DNA of 64,000 nt from Anisakis pegreffii (taxonomy: Eukaryota > Nematoda > Chromadorea > Rhabditida > Anisakidae). The notes beneath the pieces were generated by a model. The model saw nothing but the letters and a program-made list of their open reading frames with translations. It made no database searches and was not told the origin of the DNA. Where the stretch lies: contig JAPYMA010000289.1 in the NCBI GenBank assembly GCA_035041965.1, positions 62,001 to 126,000 of the forward strand, given 5' to 3'. The translations under genes were made by a program, and so were the position numbers. Position 1 is the stretch's first letter, and every line of letters starts with the position of its first letter. Shown here one piece after another: positions 56,601 through 62,458 of the stretch.

Positions 56601-59600
56601 CTCTATGATTCAATATTAATTACTTCTGATTTCTTCTGCAAAAGTGTTCTGCAAGCAATGTACATTCATTTCCCCAATGATCATAAATCTATTTGCTACT
56701 TGCATGCTATCTGAATGTCGAACTTAATAACATAATGAGCAAATAACTATCCTTTTCTGATCAAATGTTGAATACTGATTATGAACTTCTTAATGAACTC
56801 TTCTTAAGTTTGTATGCGCAAACATCTGATGCACCAATTTATGTGCCCAAATTGAGGGTGGGTTTATTTGAAAGGTGAAATATTGAATGCACGATTGCAG
56901 TGATGAATCATCAAATGCTGATAATTATAATAATTTCATAGATGAACCTTTGATCATCCACTTTCCATAATTGTTCTCTTTTTAAATTATCGCAATCAAT
57001 CTGTTTTGACAGATCGTGTGAGTGCATTGTCAACGTTTTTATTGCACTACTTATTGATGTGGTTGTTTTCGTGTCTGTTAAAAGCACTTCAATCGAGCTA
57101 TTAATTCAGTTTAACCAATAAAATCAATTTCACACATTCTTGATTAGTGCAAAAACAGTGAAATTTATCGCCTCTTGCTTGGCGGCCTCAAGATGAATGA
57201 CTGCTTATCATGTCTGTAAATTGCTTCCATCAATCACTGCTTTATTTCGTGCAATTGAAGCCGTTTGAGTCAGCCGGAAAATTCGTTTTCAATTTCCTTC
57301 CTTAAATGTACTCTTTTTTTGTTTCAAACAAACCAAAACGATGGGAATTATTGGAATTTTTTGAGAGTGGAATTCCGTCATGGCTGGAATGAATGCAACA
57401 TTAAAGAATAATGATTTCTGTAAACAATTAGCAGCTATCAGTGTTGTTCAAAGCGGAGTATTATTTCAGCAAATCACAATCCGTGGTGCTCAAGTTAGTG
57501 ATGGTGGTAAATATACGTGTAGAGCGACGAACGAAGCGGGTTCTGCTGATATCGACCTCACGTTAAAAATTCTTATTCCGCCAAGCATCGACAAGTCGAA
57601 TATCATCGGAAACCCATTGGCTATTGTTGGCAGGTTGTTTTATCAGCATAATTTTGAGCGTATTTTGAAGCGTTTCGAATTTCTCCATTTTGGAATATAC
57701 TCTGAGTGGTTGCATTATTTCCCAACCACTGAACGGGAGAATGTTTCCAAAGGAATTACTTCATTTTTTATGAAGTTTTCCTCATTTTAATAAATTGTAC
57801 TAATTGTAAGCGATTGACTATGTACATAACACCGAAATAAATCGTAAGGAGAAGCTTGAAAAAGACAATCGAGAGTGGTTCAGTGTTGATATTTCCACAT
57901 TACCTCTCAGTTGTAATCGCCCCTCTCATGCATTACTCTTCAACCCACCGATTTTGAAAATGTGACGTATTTAAACGATGGTCTCTCTCATTGATCCCGG
58001 TTTCATATTCACTGTTAGTTTTGGTTTACAAAAAGTTTTGGAATGAGGTGCGTTTATGAATTTGAAACTAATTAATCAAAATTGTATTTTGGCAATGATA
58101 TCTGTGACTGAAACAAACAGAGTGATACATCAAAATGTGACGAAAGAAATATGGTTTCGCAAGGAGTTTCTGCAAAACCAAAAGAAATTGAACGTCACCA
58201 ACGTGACTTCATCAAAGTCATGTCGAATGAATTCGCGAATTTCTTCCAGAAATTTGTAATGTTGTGTACACTTACAATTAGATATGTGAATGGGGACAAC
58301 ATTTCAGTGCAAATTTCACGTTATATCCATTCATTCAGTTTTAACTACCATTTGTGATTTAAAGACCTTGCAATGCACTGTATGCAAGTAAGGTGCTTAG
58401 ACTTAAAGCAGCAAGTGTGTAACAAGTTCTTCAGGTCAATCTATTTGGAATGCCCAGTCACTGGAATTCCCCAGCCGAAAGTCACGTGGTTCAAAGAAGG
58501 TAATCCGATCGATGTGCGAGATCAACGAATATTAGTCGATCAGGTTCGATTTTTGACAGAAAAGCCCTGAGAAGAGCACGGTTGTACAAATTTTTAGAGA
58601 GTCGATTGATCTGTCTGTGAATAATGTGAATCATTTTTACAATTTGCTAATGATTTTTACAATTTGCGTTTTTCACTAATCCAACATCACCGTTGAAAGC
58701 ATTAATGGCGTTCGTATTGGAGCATCACTCTGTAATCGCTGCATGAAAATTATTGCAGAATAATCAGACGTTTGGTATTTTACATGTGGAGACCAAGGAT
58801 GAAGGACGTTACTATTGCGTTGCCGAGAATAGGGGTGGAAAATCAGAGCAAGAATTCAATTTGGAAGTTGTTGGTTGGTTTCCTTCAATGTTGTTGTTGT
58901 TTTAAAATGTGACAGTCGAGAGTGATGTATAGGGATAAAGAATTCACATGATATTCTGATTGACAGTAAATACAACAACGACAATTCTTTCGATGTTTAT
59001 TTGCGTGATGATGAAATCAATCAACTGGATGATTAACGAGTCGTAAAGAATTTTTCTAATGGACATTAGGAATGTACGAATCGTTGAAATCTGAGAGATA
59101 GAATTGTTTGTTTACTCTGACTTAAAGTAAAGAAAACATTACTGAAACATGAAATTTTTTCACCAAAATGGATTCTGTGGTTCATGAAGGTTATTTTTCG
59201 TGAATTTACACAAACTTTTCAAGTAATTTTATTTCACTTTCTTGGACTATTCTACGAGTTTTGGGATTTTGTTCCTGAGATCGATTCAAATCATTTGACA
59301 TTGTAAGTATTTATGGTAGCCTGCCTTGATTCATCCAATCCGTAGTAATCCACAGAGGTGAAGAATTCACATGCTATTATGAATGATAACAAATATGGAA
59401 ACAACAATAAAAACAGTAATGGCAATGATGTGACACTTTTTCAGAGCAATTAACTTCTCTCATTTATTTTCAACCAATCGAGTGCTGTTGATGATTTGAT
59501 TCATACCCTTACTATCATTGAGCACTTATTTGCAGAACTGGTTTTTTAAGACTTGACTACGTCACAAGTGCTATCGTATGAAACCGATAGCGTATTTGAT

Positions 59601-62438
59601 AGTGGATTAAGATGCGCAATGTAGTATATTTGTAAATAAAAGAGAGCACATATAGGCATTTTAAGTGAATCAACAAAATTGTGGTCTAAATTTGCGAATT
59701 TTCCAGAATCCGTGTTCTCATCCCTCAAAAAGTTGCCTTCTCGAGTTTAAAACCATCCGCGTAAAAATCCTGTGAAAATAGTTAGTTCGAGAGGTTACAT
59801 TGAGAAGTGCACTTGTTTTTCAGCTGAGTTTTATAATGAAAATCTGAGTTTTAGTATTAACTTGTTTTTCGTCCGTGTTTTCGTAGCTTGCGAATTTCGA
59901 ATTTCCAAATCTTGACGCAATCGATGCATGGCAATGTGCTTGTTTAGTTTAAAATAACTTATATGAAATTTCCCAAACAGAGAATTAGCTGCTTATTCGA
60001 TGCTTTGCGTGAAAAGTTGATCGAACGATCACTCGAAATCTTCTTCAGCAGGAAATTTTTCAAGGGCTCTTTCCAGCCCAGAGAGCACCTCTTTGAGAAT
60101 TGAGACTGAGATTTTTGTTGCAAATATTTTGCCTTTACAAATGCAAAGTATTCTGAGCAACACGTTCAGGATTATGTTATTCGAATTGCTCACTAATTAT
60201 TATTCAGTTTAGTTCCGCCACAAATGGAGACAACTGAATTGCAACGATTTACGAAACGTGAGCAGGATACCTTGACCCTTTGGTGTCCGGTGAAAAATCC
60301 GCCGGATAGTGCAGCAATGACTGAAATATTTTGGTACAAAGACGGTAGGCCAATTGATGCAAAGAGTGGTCCAAATGTTAAGGTATTTATGATTCTATTA
60401 CACCTCACGCTCCTATTACATTCTCACTTCTTTCTTCCTTTAATTTATTATTCAATTGTAAGTCAAGATTTATTGAGTTATGCCCGTCTTCCATTGCACA
60501 AATCATTCTAAAAGCATATTTTCTGCACTTCTGCTGTTCATTCGAAACCGCAGTTAATTTTAACTATTTCACAAGGGTTGAGTGCATGATGCATTCATTT
60601 GGATGATTTTTTCAACTCACTCAGTGTTACAGTTTCGATATCCTTTGCAAAACCATTGAAATGTGTTTTACAGTTTTGAGTTTGAATGTCGCTCAATCGC
60701 ACATTATTGATCCATTAGGTGCTCGTCATAATCGCGCTCAAAATGAAATGCGACAAAATTTGAAGTGAAGCGATTCTTTCAGATTTCTTCGGATGGACGT
60801 CGATTGCAGTTGACGCGAACAACATTGGCTGACGCGGGCAATTATTCGTGTATTGCGTTGAATCGTGCTGGAGAAAGCTCGTTGGAATTCGACGTCGAAA
60901 TACTCTGTAGGAATCTGGCCACTCAAAAATGTCGTGAACTAGAAACAAAACACTTGTACGCATATAGGAAAGTATATGAGAGGCGTAGGTATGAGTTGTG
61001 GAAACACAATCAAAAAATACAAAATGTTCTGAATAAGCAGAGTCTAGAGACAAGTGATGAGCATATTCGAAATAGTGTGCACCATCGTCCAGCACCGCCG
61101 TTCATGCCCACTATTAATGTACCCGTTATATCCACAGTTATAATCAGTGGGGATAGTTCATCAGGTAAGGTTACCGTTCGTGCAACTGATCACTCATCCA
61201 CTCTGGCTGAAGTTCAAGCACATCCTGTTCAGCAGCATTCATCATCCTCGTTCCATTGGGATGCTAGACAAGGCAGTTCGTCTAATGCACATGTAAACAA
61301 CACAATATCGAACCGGATAAACTTGGAGGTTACTCTGGTGCAGGCGCCTTCATTCCCAGATGGCTCAATTAACATGGAATCGGAGAGGAATATCAATGTT
61401 GACGGGACTGCAGCTAAAGATGCAGCATCGCCTACTGTCGGTGAGCACGAGCAAACTTCTCAACGAACGCCGGATTTTGTGTTTGAGGTCCACAAAGCAG
61501 TTGATGATCGCCCAACCATCGATATCCCGGCTTCCCTCAAATCTCCTTCTCAACAGCACCAGATAAACTCGTTGGATATTCGGCCGACTGCTCTCGCCGA
61601 AATAAGTACGTTAAGCCAGTTGGACTCTCGTCATCCGACGGAGCGTGTACCAAAAGTGCATGTGGAACATGAACAACAACAACGGGAACAAACTGTTTCG
61701 GAACGACAACGGTATTATGAAGCATTGCGACGCACTCAACTGGAAGAACGTCAACGACAAATTGATCAGGCCCAAAGAGAGTACGAGGCCCGTTTAGAGG
61801 CATGGCGACGTGAAAACGATCCTAAACAGGATCATGTTAGCAGTAAGGATTCAAAGCATCGATCACACGAACAGTTTCTAGGCGCAGCTGTTGAGGAACG
61901 TAATGAAAAACACTTGACTGATTCATCGAAGCGGAGGCGTCTTCCGGATGATCACCATCTGCAACGTTCCAATCATTCAACAGTCCACATAGGTGATCGA
62001 GGAATCGACTCGAACAAAGATAGCATTATGCAAATTGGTGTTGAGAAGAATTTAGTGGTTGATTCGAATTTCAGAAATGTGCATAAAATCCGCCGTCCGC
62101 ATCATCAACATCACCATCGGAAACACCATCAGCCTCATCACGTTTCGCATAATCGAAAACAAATTGACCGCTCTTCTTCTTTTGAGCATCCTTACCATCG
62201 TAGTGATTTGAACGTGAAAAATGATCATTTGGATAGTAAATCATCCACACAAAGAGAAAACACTGGCAGAAAAACAGATGAAAGAGAGAGGATCTCCTCG
62301 AATCGATGGGGTGGTAAATTTCTTCTGTATCAAACTGAATGGCAACCTTGGGATCCGGATTATTCGGACACCGAATGGTCGCAATGGTACAGCTATAATA
62401 ATGCCGTTGAATCGACAAGGCGTCGACGTCGTGCCTAG
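9837..62438 (+). CDS. him-4: Hemicentin-like giant Ig-domain protein, 3' portion (46 exons, 23 Ig domains)
   Basis: Hemicentins are secreted extracellular-matrix proteins that hold tissues and cells to basement membranes. Exons by hand: 9837-9949, 10413-10569, 10941-11148, 11599-11656, 11900-12046, 12758-12902, 13082-13227, 13580-13712, 14609-14757, 14912-15035, 15373-15485, 15800-15959, 16302-16413, 16909-16989, 17136-17264, 17373-17541, 17785-17866, 18011-18210, 18540-18618, 18853-19066, 19223-19287, 19841-20010, 20138-20261, 20637-20743, 23909-24083, 24247-24407, 25367-25484, 26002-26117, 44661-44817, 44991-45136, 45712-45835, 49250-49401, 49917-50040, 50417-50594, 50908-50999, 51346-51700, 52356-52445, 52533-52713, 53075-53161, 53326-53407, 53654-53823, 57470-57633, 58435-58543, 58759-58873, 60213-60382, 60783-62438. 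Each domain has the I-set pattern: PPxI linker, first Cys, Trp of WxKDG, then DxGxYxC and NxAG. Most domains are two exons, entered in phase 1 and split in phase 0. Every junction keeps frame. The 5' end lies outside the window. The unbroken Ig run without fibronectin III or kinase domains argues against twitchin- or UNC-89-type genes. Confidence 0.9.
10941..11656 (+). CDS. Ig domain 2 (exons 10941-11148 and 11599-11656)
   Basis: The first exon reads [19 protein letters not shown], then [20 protein letters not shown]. It ends in phase 2 at AG|GTACAG, late in the domain just before the second-Cys strand. The second exon is only 58 nt and reads [19 protein letters not shown]. It ends in phase 0, not the phase 1 usual between domains here, so the boundary with the next domain was formed differently. 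Confidence 0.85.
11900..12902 (+). CDS. Ig domain 3 (exons 11900-12046 and 12758-12902)
   Basis: The first exon enters in phase 0 ([13 protein letters not shown]) and carries [18 protein letters not shown] with KHGRPIT. It ends at GTGAGA in phase 0. The second exon reads [19 protein letters not shown] and [10 protein letters not shown], ending in phase 1 at G|GTCAGG, a donor with C at position +3. First Cys, core Trp and second Cys are all present. Confidence 0.85.
13082..13712 (+). CDS. Ig domain 4 (exons 13082-13227 and 13580-13712)
   Basis: The first exon reads [20 protein letters not shown], then [20 protein letters not shown], ending phase 0 at GTAAAG. The second exon reads [19 protein letters not shown], then [17 protein letters not shown]. 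It ends in phase 1 two codons later than its sisters (VILKP, donor GTTAAT), and the split codon completes in the next exon as KPELIGSG. Confidence 0.85.
14609..15035 (+). CDS. Ig domain 5 (exons 14609-14757 and 14912-15035)
   Basis: The first exon starts after a CTTTAAG acceptor and reads [19 protein letters not shown], then [19 protein letters not shown], ending phase 0 at GTAAGT. The second exon is 124 nt, a size shared with four other second-half exons in this gene, and reads [20 protein letters not shown] and [15 protein letters not shown]. It ends phase 1 at GTTTGG. Confidence 0.85.
15373..15959 (+). CDS. Ig domain 6 (exons 15373-15485 and 15800-15959)
   Basis: The first exon reads [19 protein letters not shown], then [18 protein letters not shown], ending phase 0 at GTGAGT. 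The second exon begins [18 protein letters not shown] after a TTTTTAAG acceptor and carries [18 protein letters not shown], ending phase 1 at A|GTACGC. The conserved Asp of the DxGxYxC motif is replaced (VQHRGSYMC). Confidence 0.85.
16302..17264 (+). CDS. Ig domain 7 (exons 16302-16413, 16909-16989, 17136-17264)
   Basis: Three exons share this domain. The first reads [19 protein letters not shown], then [16 protein letters not shown], and its core Trp codon is split in phase 2 (TG|G). The second ([20 protein letters not shown]) and third ([20 protein letters not shown]) also join in phase 2. The third exon runs past the domain end into the next linker ([14 protein letters not shown]), so no intron marks the boundary between domains 7 and 8. 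Confidence 0.8.
17373..17866 (+). CDS. Ig domain 8 (end of previous exon plus 17373-17541 and 17785-17866)
   Basis: The domain starts in the preceding exon ([13 protein letters not shown]) and continues after a CATTTAAG acceptor with [19 protein letters not shown], then [19 protein letters not shown], ending phase 0. The last exon reads [20 protein letters not shown] and ends phase 1 at A|GTAAGA. An N-glycosylation sequon (NIT) lies between the two half-domains. Confidence 0.85.
18011..18618 (+). CDS. Ig domain 9 (exons 18011-18210 and 18540-18618)
   Basis: The first exon reads [20 protein letters not shown], then [20 protein letters not shown], and runs well past the core Trp to LHFLDLKK before a GTAAGT donor in phase 0. 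The second exon is short (79 nt) and reads [20 protein letters not shown], ending phase 1 at GTGAGT. The aspartate stands directly before RYTC, so the usual Gly is absent. Confidence 0.85.
18853..19287 (+). CDS. Ig domain 10 (exons 18853-19066 and 19223-19287)
   Basis: The first exon enters in phase 1 after ATTGAAG and reads [20 protein letters not shown], then [20 protein letters not shown], ending in phase 2 at CG|GTATGT. The second exon completes Arg and reads [19 protein letters not shown], ending phase 1 at GTATGT. The acceptor is a weak TTGAAG, but the reading frame supports it. Confidence 0.85.
19841..20261 (+). CDS. Ig domain 11 (exons 19841-20010 and 20138-20261)
   Basis: The first exon reads [20 protein letters not shown], then [20 protein letters not shown], ending phase 0 at GTTAGT. 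The second exon is another 124-nt second-half exon reading [20 protein letters not shown] and [15 protein letters not shown], ending phase 1 at GTAATC. Confidence 0.85.
20637..24083 (+). CDS. Ig domain 12 (exons 20637-20743 and 23909-24083, split by a 3.2-kb intron)
   Basis: The first exon reads [20 protein letters not shown], then [14 protein letters not shown], and stops in phase 0 at GTCTGT just before the core Trp. The second exon, 3.2 kb away after CTGTTTAG, begins [14 protein letters not shown] and carries [19 protein letters not shown], ending phase 1 at GTTCGT. The join restores the expected AE-IIW spacing. The intron between them holds no exon I can support. Confidence 0.8.
20744..23908. 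other. 3.2-kb hemicentin intron, no gene seen
   Basis: This intron splits Ig domain 12. The ORFs inside it on both strands are short, AT-driven and without paired splice sites or family resemblance. Two copies of TTCACTGAA lie at 22369 and 22425. Confidence 0.5.
24247..25484 (+). CDS. Ig domain 13 (exons 24247-24407 and 25367-25484)
   Basis: The first exon reads [20 protein letters not shown], then [20 protein letters not shown], ending at ACG|GTCGGT in phase 0. The second exon reads [20 protein letters not shown] and [15 protein letters not shown], ending at G|GTCCGT. Both donors have C at position +3, so the first exon's exact 3' end is less certain than most. Confidence 0.75.
26002..44817 (+). 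CDS. Ig domain 14 (exons 26002-26117 and 44661-44817, split by an 18.5-kb intron)
   Basis: The first exon reads [20 protein letters not shown], then [18 protein letters not shown], ending phase 0 at GTTAGT. The second exon, after TGATTTTAG, begins [18 protein letters not shown] and carries [20 protein letters not shown], ending phase 1 at A|GTCAGT. The WLK-DGK join reconstitutes the canonical WLKDG motif, which is strong evidence that the two halves belong together despite the distance. Confidence 0.85.
26118..27199. other. Non-coding part of the 18.5-kb intron
   Basis: Lies between the donor of Ig domain 14 and the 3' end of the antisense cysteine-rich gene. Short ORFs on both strands (for example 26304-26534 plus) lack splice context. 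I see no canonical AATAAA for the antisense gene below 27200. Confidence 0.4.
27200..29513 (-). CDS. Cysteine-rich, ADAM10/17-like membrane-proximal repeat protein, C-terminal part (4 exons)
   Basis: Four minus-strand exons join in frame: 29513-29382 (phase 2 in and out), 29102-28932 (phase 2 in and out), 27625-27475 (ends phase 0) and 27427-27200 (ends TGA). The visible 225 or so residues hold two copies of a unit like the cysteine-rich region of ADAM10/ADAM17: [20 protein letters not shown] with CYLCC, then, after [35 protein letters not shown] with CQLCC. The order of CxxGxC, a short spacer, CxC and CxxCC matches that family's membrane-proximal part. After a last Cys-bearing segment ([17 protein letters not shown]) the protein ends in [19 protein letters not shown], hydrophobic to the stop with no cytoplasmic tail, which suggests a GPI-anchor signal. 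No HExxH metalloprotease motif was found upstream. The first exon starts in phase 2, so more exons must exist at higher coordinates. The gene lies wholly inside an intron of the hemicentin-like gene, on the opposite strand. The 47-nt last intron is typical of nematodes. Confidence 0.75.
29514..36600. other. Intron interior, scattered weak exon-like ORFs
   Basis: Upstream exons of the antisense cysteine-rich gene should lie here or further right. The best minus-strand candidate is 31908-31733 (begins [20 protein letters not shown], contains SYLDDWLW, possible GTAGGC donor). Other stretches are ambiguous: 31460-31218 minus, 33126-33356 plus with 33319-33122 minus on the other strand, and 35584-35778 plus after a GTTTTCAG. 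No metalloprotease or disintegrin motif was found by eye. Confidence 0.3.
36621..36672. repeat. Overlapping, mutually exclusive hairpins
   Basis: CTTTGGGGAAAT and ATTTCCCCAAAG flank a 4-nt GTAG loop. The right arm is also shared with a second perfect 13-bp stem, ATGTAGATTTCCC at 36636-36648 with GGGAAATCTACAT at 36658-36670. Only one of the two stems can form at a time. The element lies deep in the 18.5-kb intron, with no recognisable gene on either side. Confidence 0.7.
38303..38466 (-). CDS. Weak candidate first exon, unrecognised
   Basis: A minus-strand ORF begins [20 protein letters not shown], contains [20 protein letters not shown], and meets a CAG|GTGAAA donor-like site after [10 protein letters not shown]. 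Without the donor it runs on to a stop at 38251. It resembles the ORF at 31908-31733 at the start (MN...ILP) and around DDWL. No acceptor or other exon was tied to it. Confidence 0.25.
39140..39367 (+). CDS. Weak candidate cassette exon, unrecognised
   Basis: A 76-codon open frame is bracketed by CTATTAG at the left and GCTCAG|GTACTG at the right, phase 0 at both ends. It reads [20 protein letters not shown] and later [18 protein letters not shown]. It lies in the large hemicentin intron on the same strand. No family is recognised; it may be a chance open frame. Confidence 0.25.
41607..41694. repeat. (TA)44 microsatellite
   Basis: An uninterrupted run of 44 TA units lies in the large intron. 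Its length may be collapsed or polymorphic in the assembly. Confidence 0.95.
41899..42026. repeat. Direct repeat, left copy (128 nt)
   Basis: Begins TTGTCGAATGCTGACC and ends CTCGTGAAACCA. It is nearly identical to 42359-42521 except for a few substitutions and a missing 35-nt block. Together the copies bracket a 35-bp perfect inverted repeat. Confidence 0.85.
42251..42331. repeat. 35-bp perfect inverted repeat
   Basis: The arm 42251-42285 (starts GGTTTCATTCGGAATCC) is exactly complementary to 42297-42331 (ends GGATTCCGAATGAAACC), with an 11-nt loop TAGATTGACAT. It lies midway between the two direct-repeat copies. The minus-strand ORF across it (42421-42128) owes its length to this structure and is not called as a gene. 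Confidence 0.9.
42359..42521. repeat. Direct repeat, right copy (163 nt)
   Basis: Same sequence as 41899-42026 with an extra 35-nt block starting ATGAAGAATGCAATG after GAACATATT. Whether this is an insertion here or a deletion in the left copy cannot be decided from one allele. Confidence 0.85.
43113..43736 (+). pseudogene. Possible remnant of a plus-strand gene in three frames
   Basis: Three consecutive stretches look protein-coding but need frame changes. The first, 43119-43307, has [20 protein letters not shown] and [20 protein letters not shown], then stops. The second, 43318-43434, has [20 protein letters not shown] and then stops. The third, 43434-43736, is Ser/Pro-rich with [30 protein letters not shown] acceptor-like site precedes the first. 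There are no splice sites that cleanly join the pieces, so a decayed copy is more likely than a live gene. The family is not recognised. Confidence 0.3.
43739..44197 (-). CDS. Weak candidate two-exon minus-strand gene fragment
   Basis: Exon 44197-44150 ([14 protein letters not shown], phase 1 to 1, GTGAAC donor) joins in frame to 43911-43739 after GTTTTTAG ([20 protein letters not shown] and later [18 protein letters not shown]), ending at TAA. The second exon has good coding character. No start codon, upstream exon or polyadenylation signal was found, and the family is not recognised. Confidence 0.3.
44991..45835 (+). CDS. Ig domain 15 (exons 44991-45136 and 45712-45835)
   Basis: The first exon reads [20 protein letters not shown], then [20 protein letters not shown], ending phase 0 at GTCTTT. 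The second exon is a 124-nt unit reading [20 protein letters not shown] and [15 protein letters not shown], ending phase 1 at GTTCGT. Confidence 0.85.
45836..49249. other. 3.4-kb hemicentin intron with one antisense ORF
   Basis: The intron separates Ig domains 15 and 16 in phase 1. On the minus strand, 46574-46155 is open for about 139 codons (contains [20 protein letters not shown] and ends [10 protein letters not shown]). It has a TTGCTAAG acceptor-like sequence at its start but no downstream donor or polyadenylation signal. No other gene is seen. Confidence 0.3.
49250..50040 (+). CDS. Ig domain 16 (exons 49250-49401 and 49917-50040)
   Basis: The first exon reads [20 protein letters not shown], then [20 protein letters not shown], ending phase 0 at GTCAGC. 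The second exon is a 124-nt unit reading [20 protein letters not shown] and [14 protein letters not shown], ending phase 1 at GTATTC. The 3.4-kb intron before it carries no recognisable Ig half-domain. Confidence 0.85.
50417..50999 (+). CDS. Ig domain 17 (exons 50417-50594 and 50908-50999)
   Basis: The first exon reads [20 protein letters not shown], then [20 protein letters not shown], ending phase 2 at AG|GTTCGA. The second exon completes Arg and reads [20 protein letters not shown], ending phase 1 at GTTAGT. The GTPSPxxxW stretch is nearly identical to domain 16, suggesting a recent duplication of this pair. Confidence 0.85.
51346..52600 (+). CDS. Ig domains 18 and 19 (exons 51346-51700, 52356-52445 and start of 52533-52713)
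   Basis: The 355-nt exon 51346-51700 encodes a complete Ig domain without an internal intron ([57 protein letters not shown]) plus the first half of the next ([14 protein letters not shown]). Its donor is AC|GTTCGT in phase 2, completed by T-TGG in the next exon to give [12 protein letters not shown]. Exon 52356-52445 joins in phase 2 to [20 protein letters not shown]. An alternative phase-0 donor at 51696 was rejected because it breaks the frame at TGG. Confidence 0.8.
51838..52050. repeat. Palindrome-rich, GC-richer island in the intron after Ig 18
   Basis: Contains a perfect 16-bp palindrome TTCGGTGGCCACCGAA at 51973-51988, a second GTGGCCAC core near 51890-51900 flanked by TTTGGTTT and AAACCAAA, and several further ACCATCG/CGATGG and GATCGG motifs in both orientations. 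It differs in base composition from the surrounding intron and may be a fragment of an inverted-repeat mobile element. Confidence 0.4.
52533..53407 (+). CDS. Ig domain 20 (end of exon 52533-52713, exons 53075-53161 and 53326-53407)
   Basis: Exon 52533-52713 ends domain 19 and enters domain 20 ([20 protein letters not shown], then [13 protein letters not shown]), stopping in phase 0 at GTAAAA. Exon 53075-53161 reads [20 protein letters not shown], ending phase 0 at GTTAGC. Exon 53326-53407 reads [20 protein letters not shown] and ends phase 1 at GTTGGT. Confidence 0.85.
53654..57633 (+). CDS. Ig domain 21 (exons 53654-53823 and 57470-57633, split by a 3.6-kb intron)
   Basis: The first exon reads [20 protein letters not shown], then [20 protein letters not shown], ending SSDGQ in phase 0 at GTAATA. 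The second exon reads [20 protein letters not shown] and [14 protein letters not shown]. It runs on into the next linker ([18 protein letters not shown]) and ends in phase 2. The 3.6-kb intron is T-rich with no exon I can support. Confidence 0.8.
53824..57469. other. 3.6-kb hemicentin intron, no gene seen
   Basis: Splits Ig domain 21 in phase 0. The sequence is T-rich on the plus strand. The ORFs on both strands are short and hydrophobic, without splice context. Confidence 0.5.
58435..58873 (+). CDS. Ig domain 22 (end of previous exon plus 58435-58543 and 58759-58873)
   Basis: After a TTCTTCAG acceptor the exon completes Arg (phase 2) and reads [20 protein letters not shown], then [16 protein letters not shown], ending phase 0 at GTTCGA. 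The next exon reads [20 protein letters not shown] and [16 protein letters not shown], ending phase 1 at GTTGGT. Confidence 0.85.
58874..60212. other. 1.3-kb hemicentin intron, no gene seen
   Basis: Lies between Ig domains 22 and 23 in phase 1. Nothing beyond short AT-driven ORFs is visible. Confidence 0.5.
60213..60906 (+). CDS. Ig domain 23, last Ig domain seen (exon 60213-60382 and Ig part of the terminal exon)
   Basis: The first exon starts after the second of two adjacent AGs (TTCAGTTTAG), because using the first would put a TAG in frame. It reads [19 protein letters not shown], then [20 protein letters not shown] with WYKDGRPID, ending phase 0 at GTATTT. The second half (60783-60906) reads [20 protein letters not shown] and [14 protein letters not shown]. 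This part is exactly 124 nt up to a potential T|GTAGGA donor. Confidence 0.85.
60907..62438 (+). CDS. Read-through C-terminal tail of the hemicentin-like protein (510 residues)
   Basis: The frame of the last Ig exon stays open for 510 codons past its potential donor and stops at TAG 62436-62438. The tail starts with a charged stretch ([20 protein letters not shown]), then a Ser/Thr/Val/Pro-rich part. A Glu/Gln/Arg coiled-coil follows at about exon residues 294-347 ([20 protein letters not shown]), a His-rich block at about 437-459 ([14 protein letters not shown]), a Trp/Tyr/Asp-rich segment ([16 protein letters not shown]), and a final basic run of five Arg. A random open frame of this length is very unlikely at this base composition, and AATAAA follows the stop closely. 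I do not recognise the tail in any family. It lacks the EGF-like and fibulin-type modules expected at the end of a hemicentin. It may be one isoform, with a longer one splicing at 60907 into exons beyond the window. Confidence 0.7.
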
Positions 62439-62452
62439 AGTTGAATTTCTGG

Positions 62453-62458
62453 AATAAA
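62453..62458 (+). promoter_or_regulatory. Polyadenylation signal AATAAA
   Basis: A canonical AATAAA begins 15 nt after the TAG of the tail exon, so the transcript should end around 62470-62480. This supports the tail as a real terminal exon. Confidence 0.7.
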
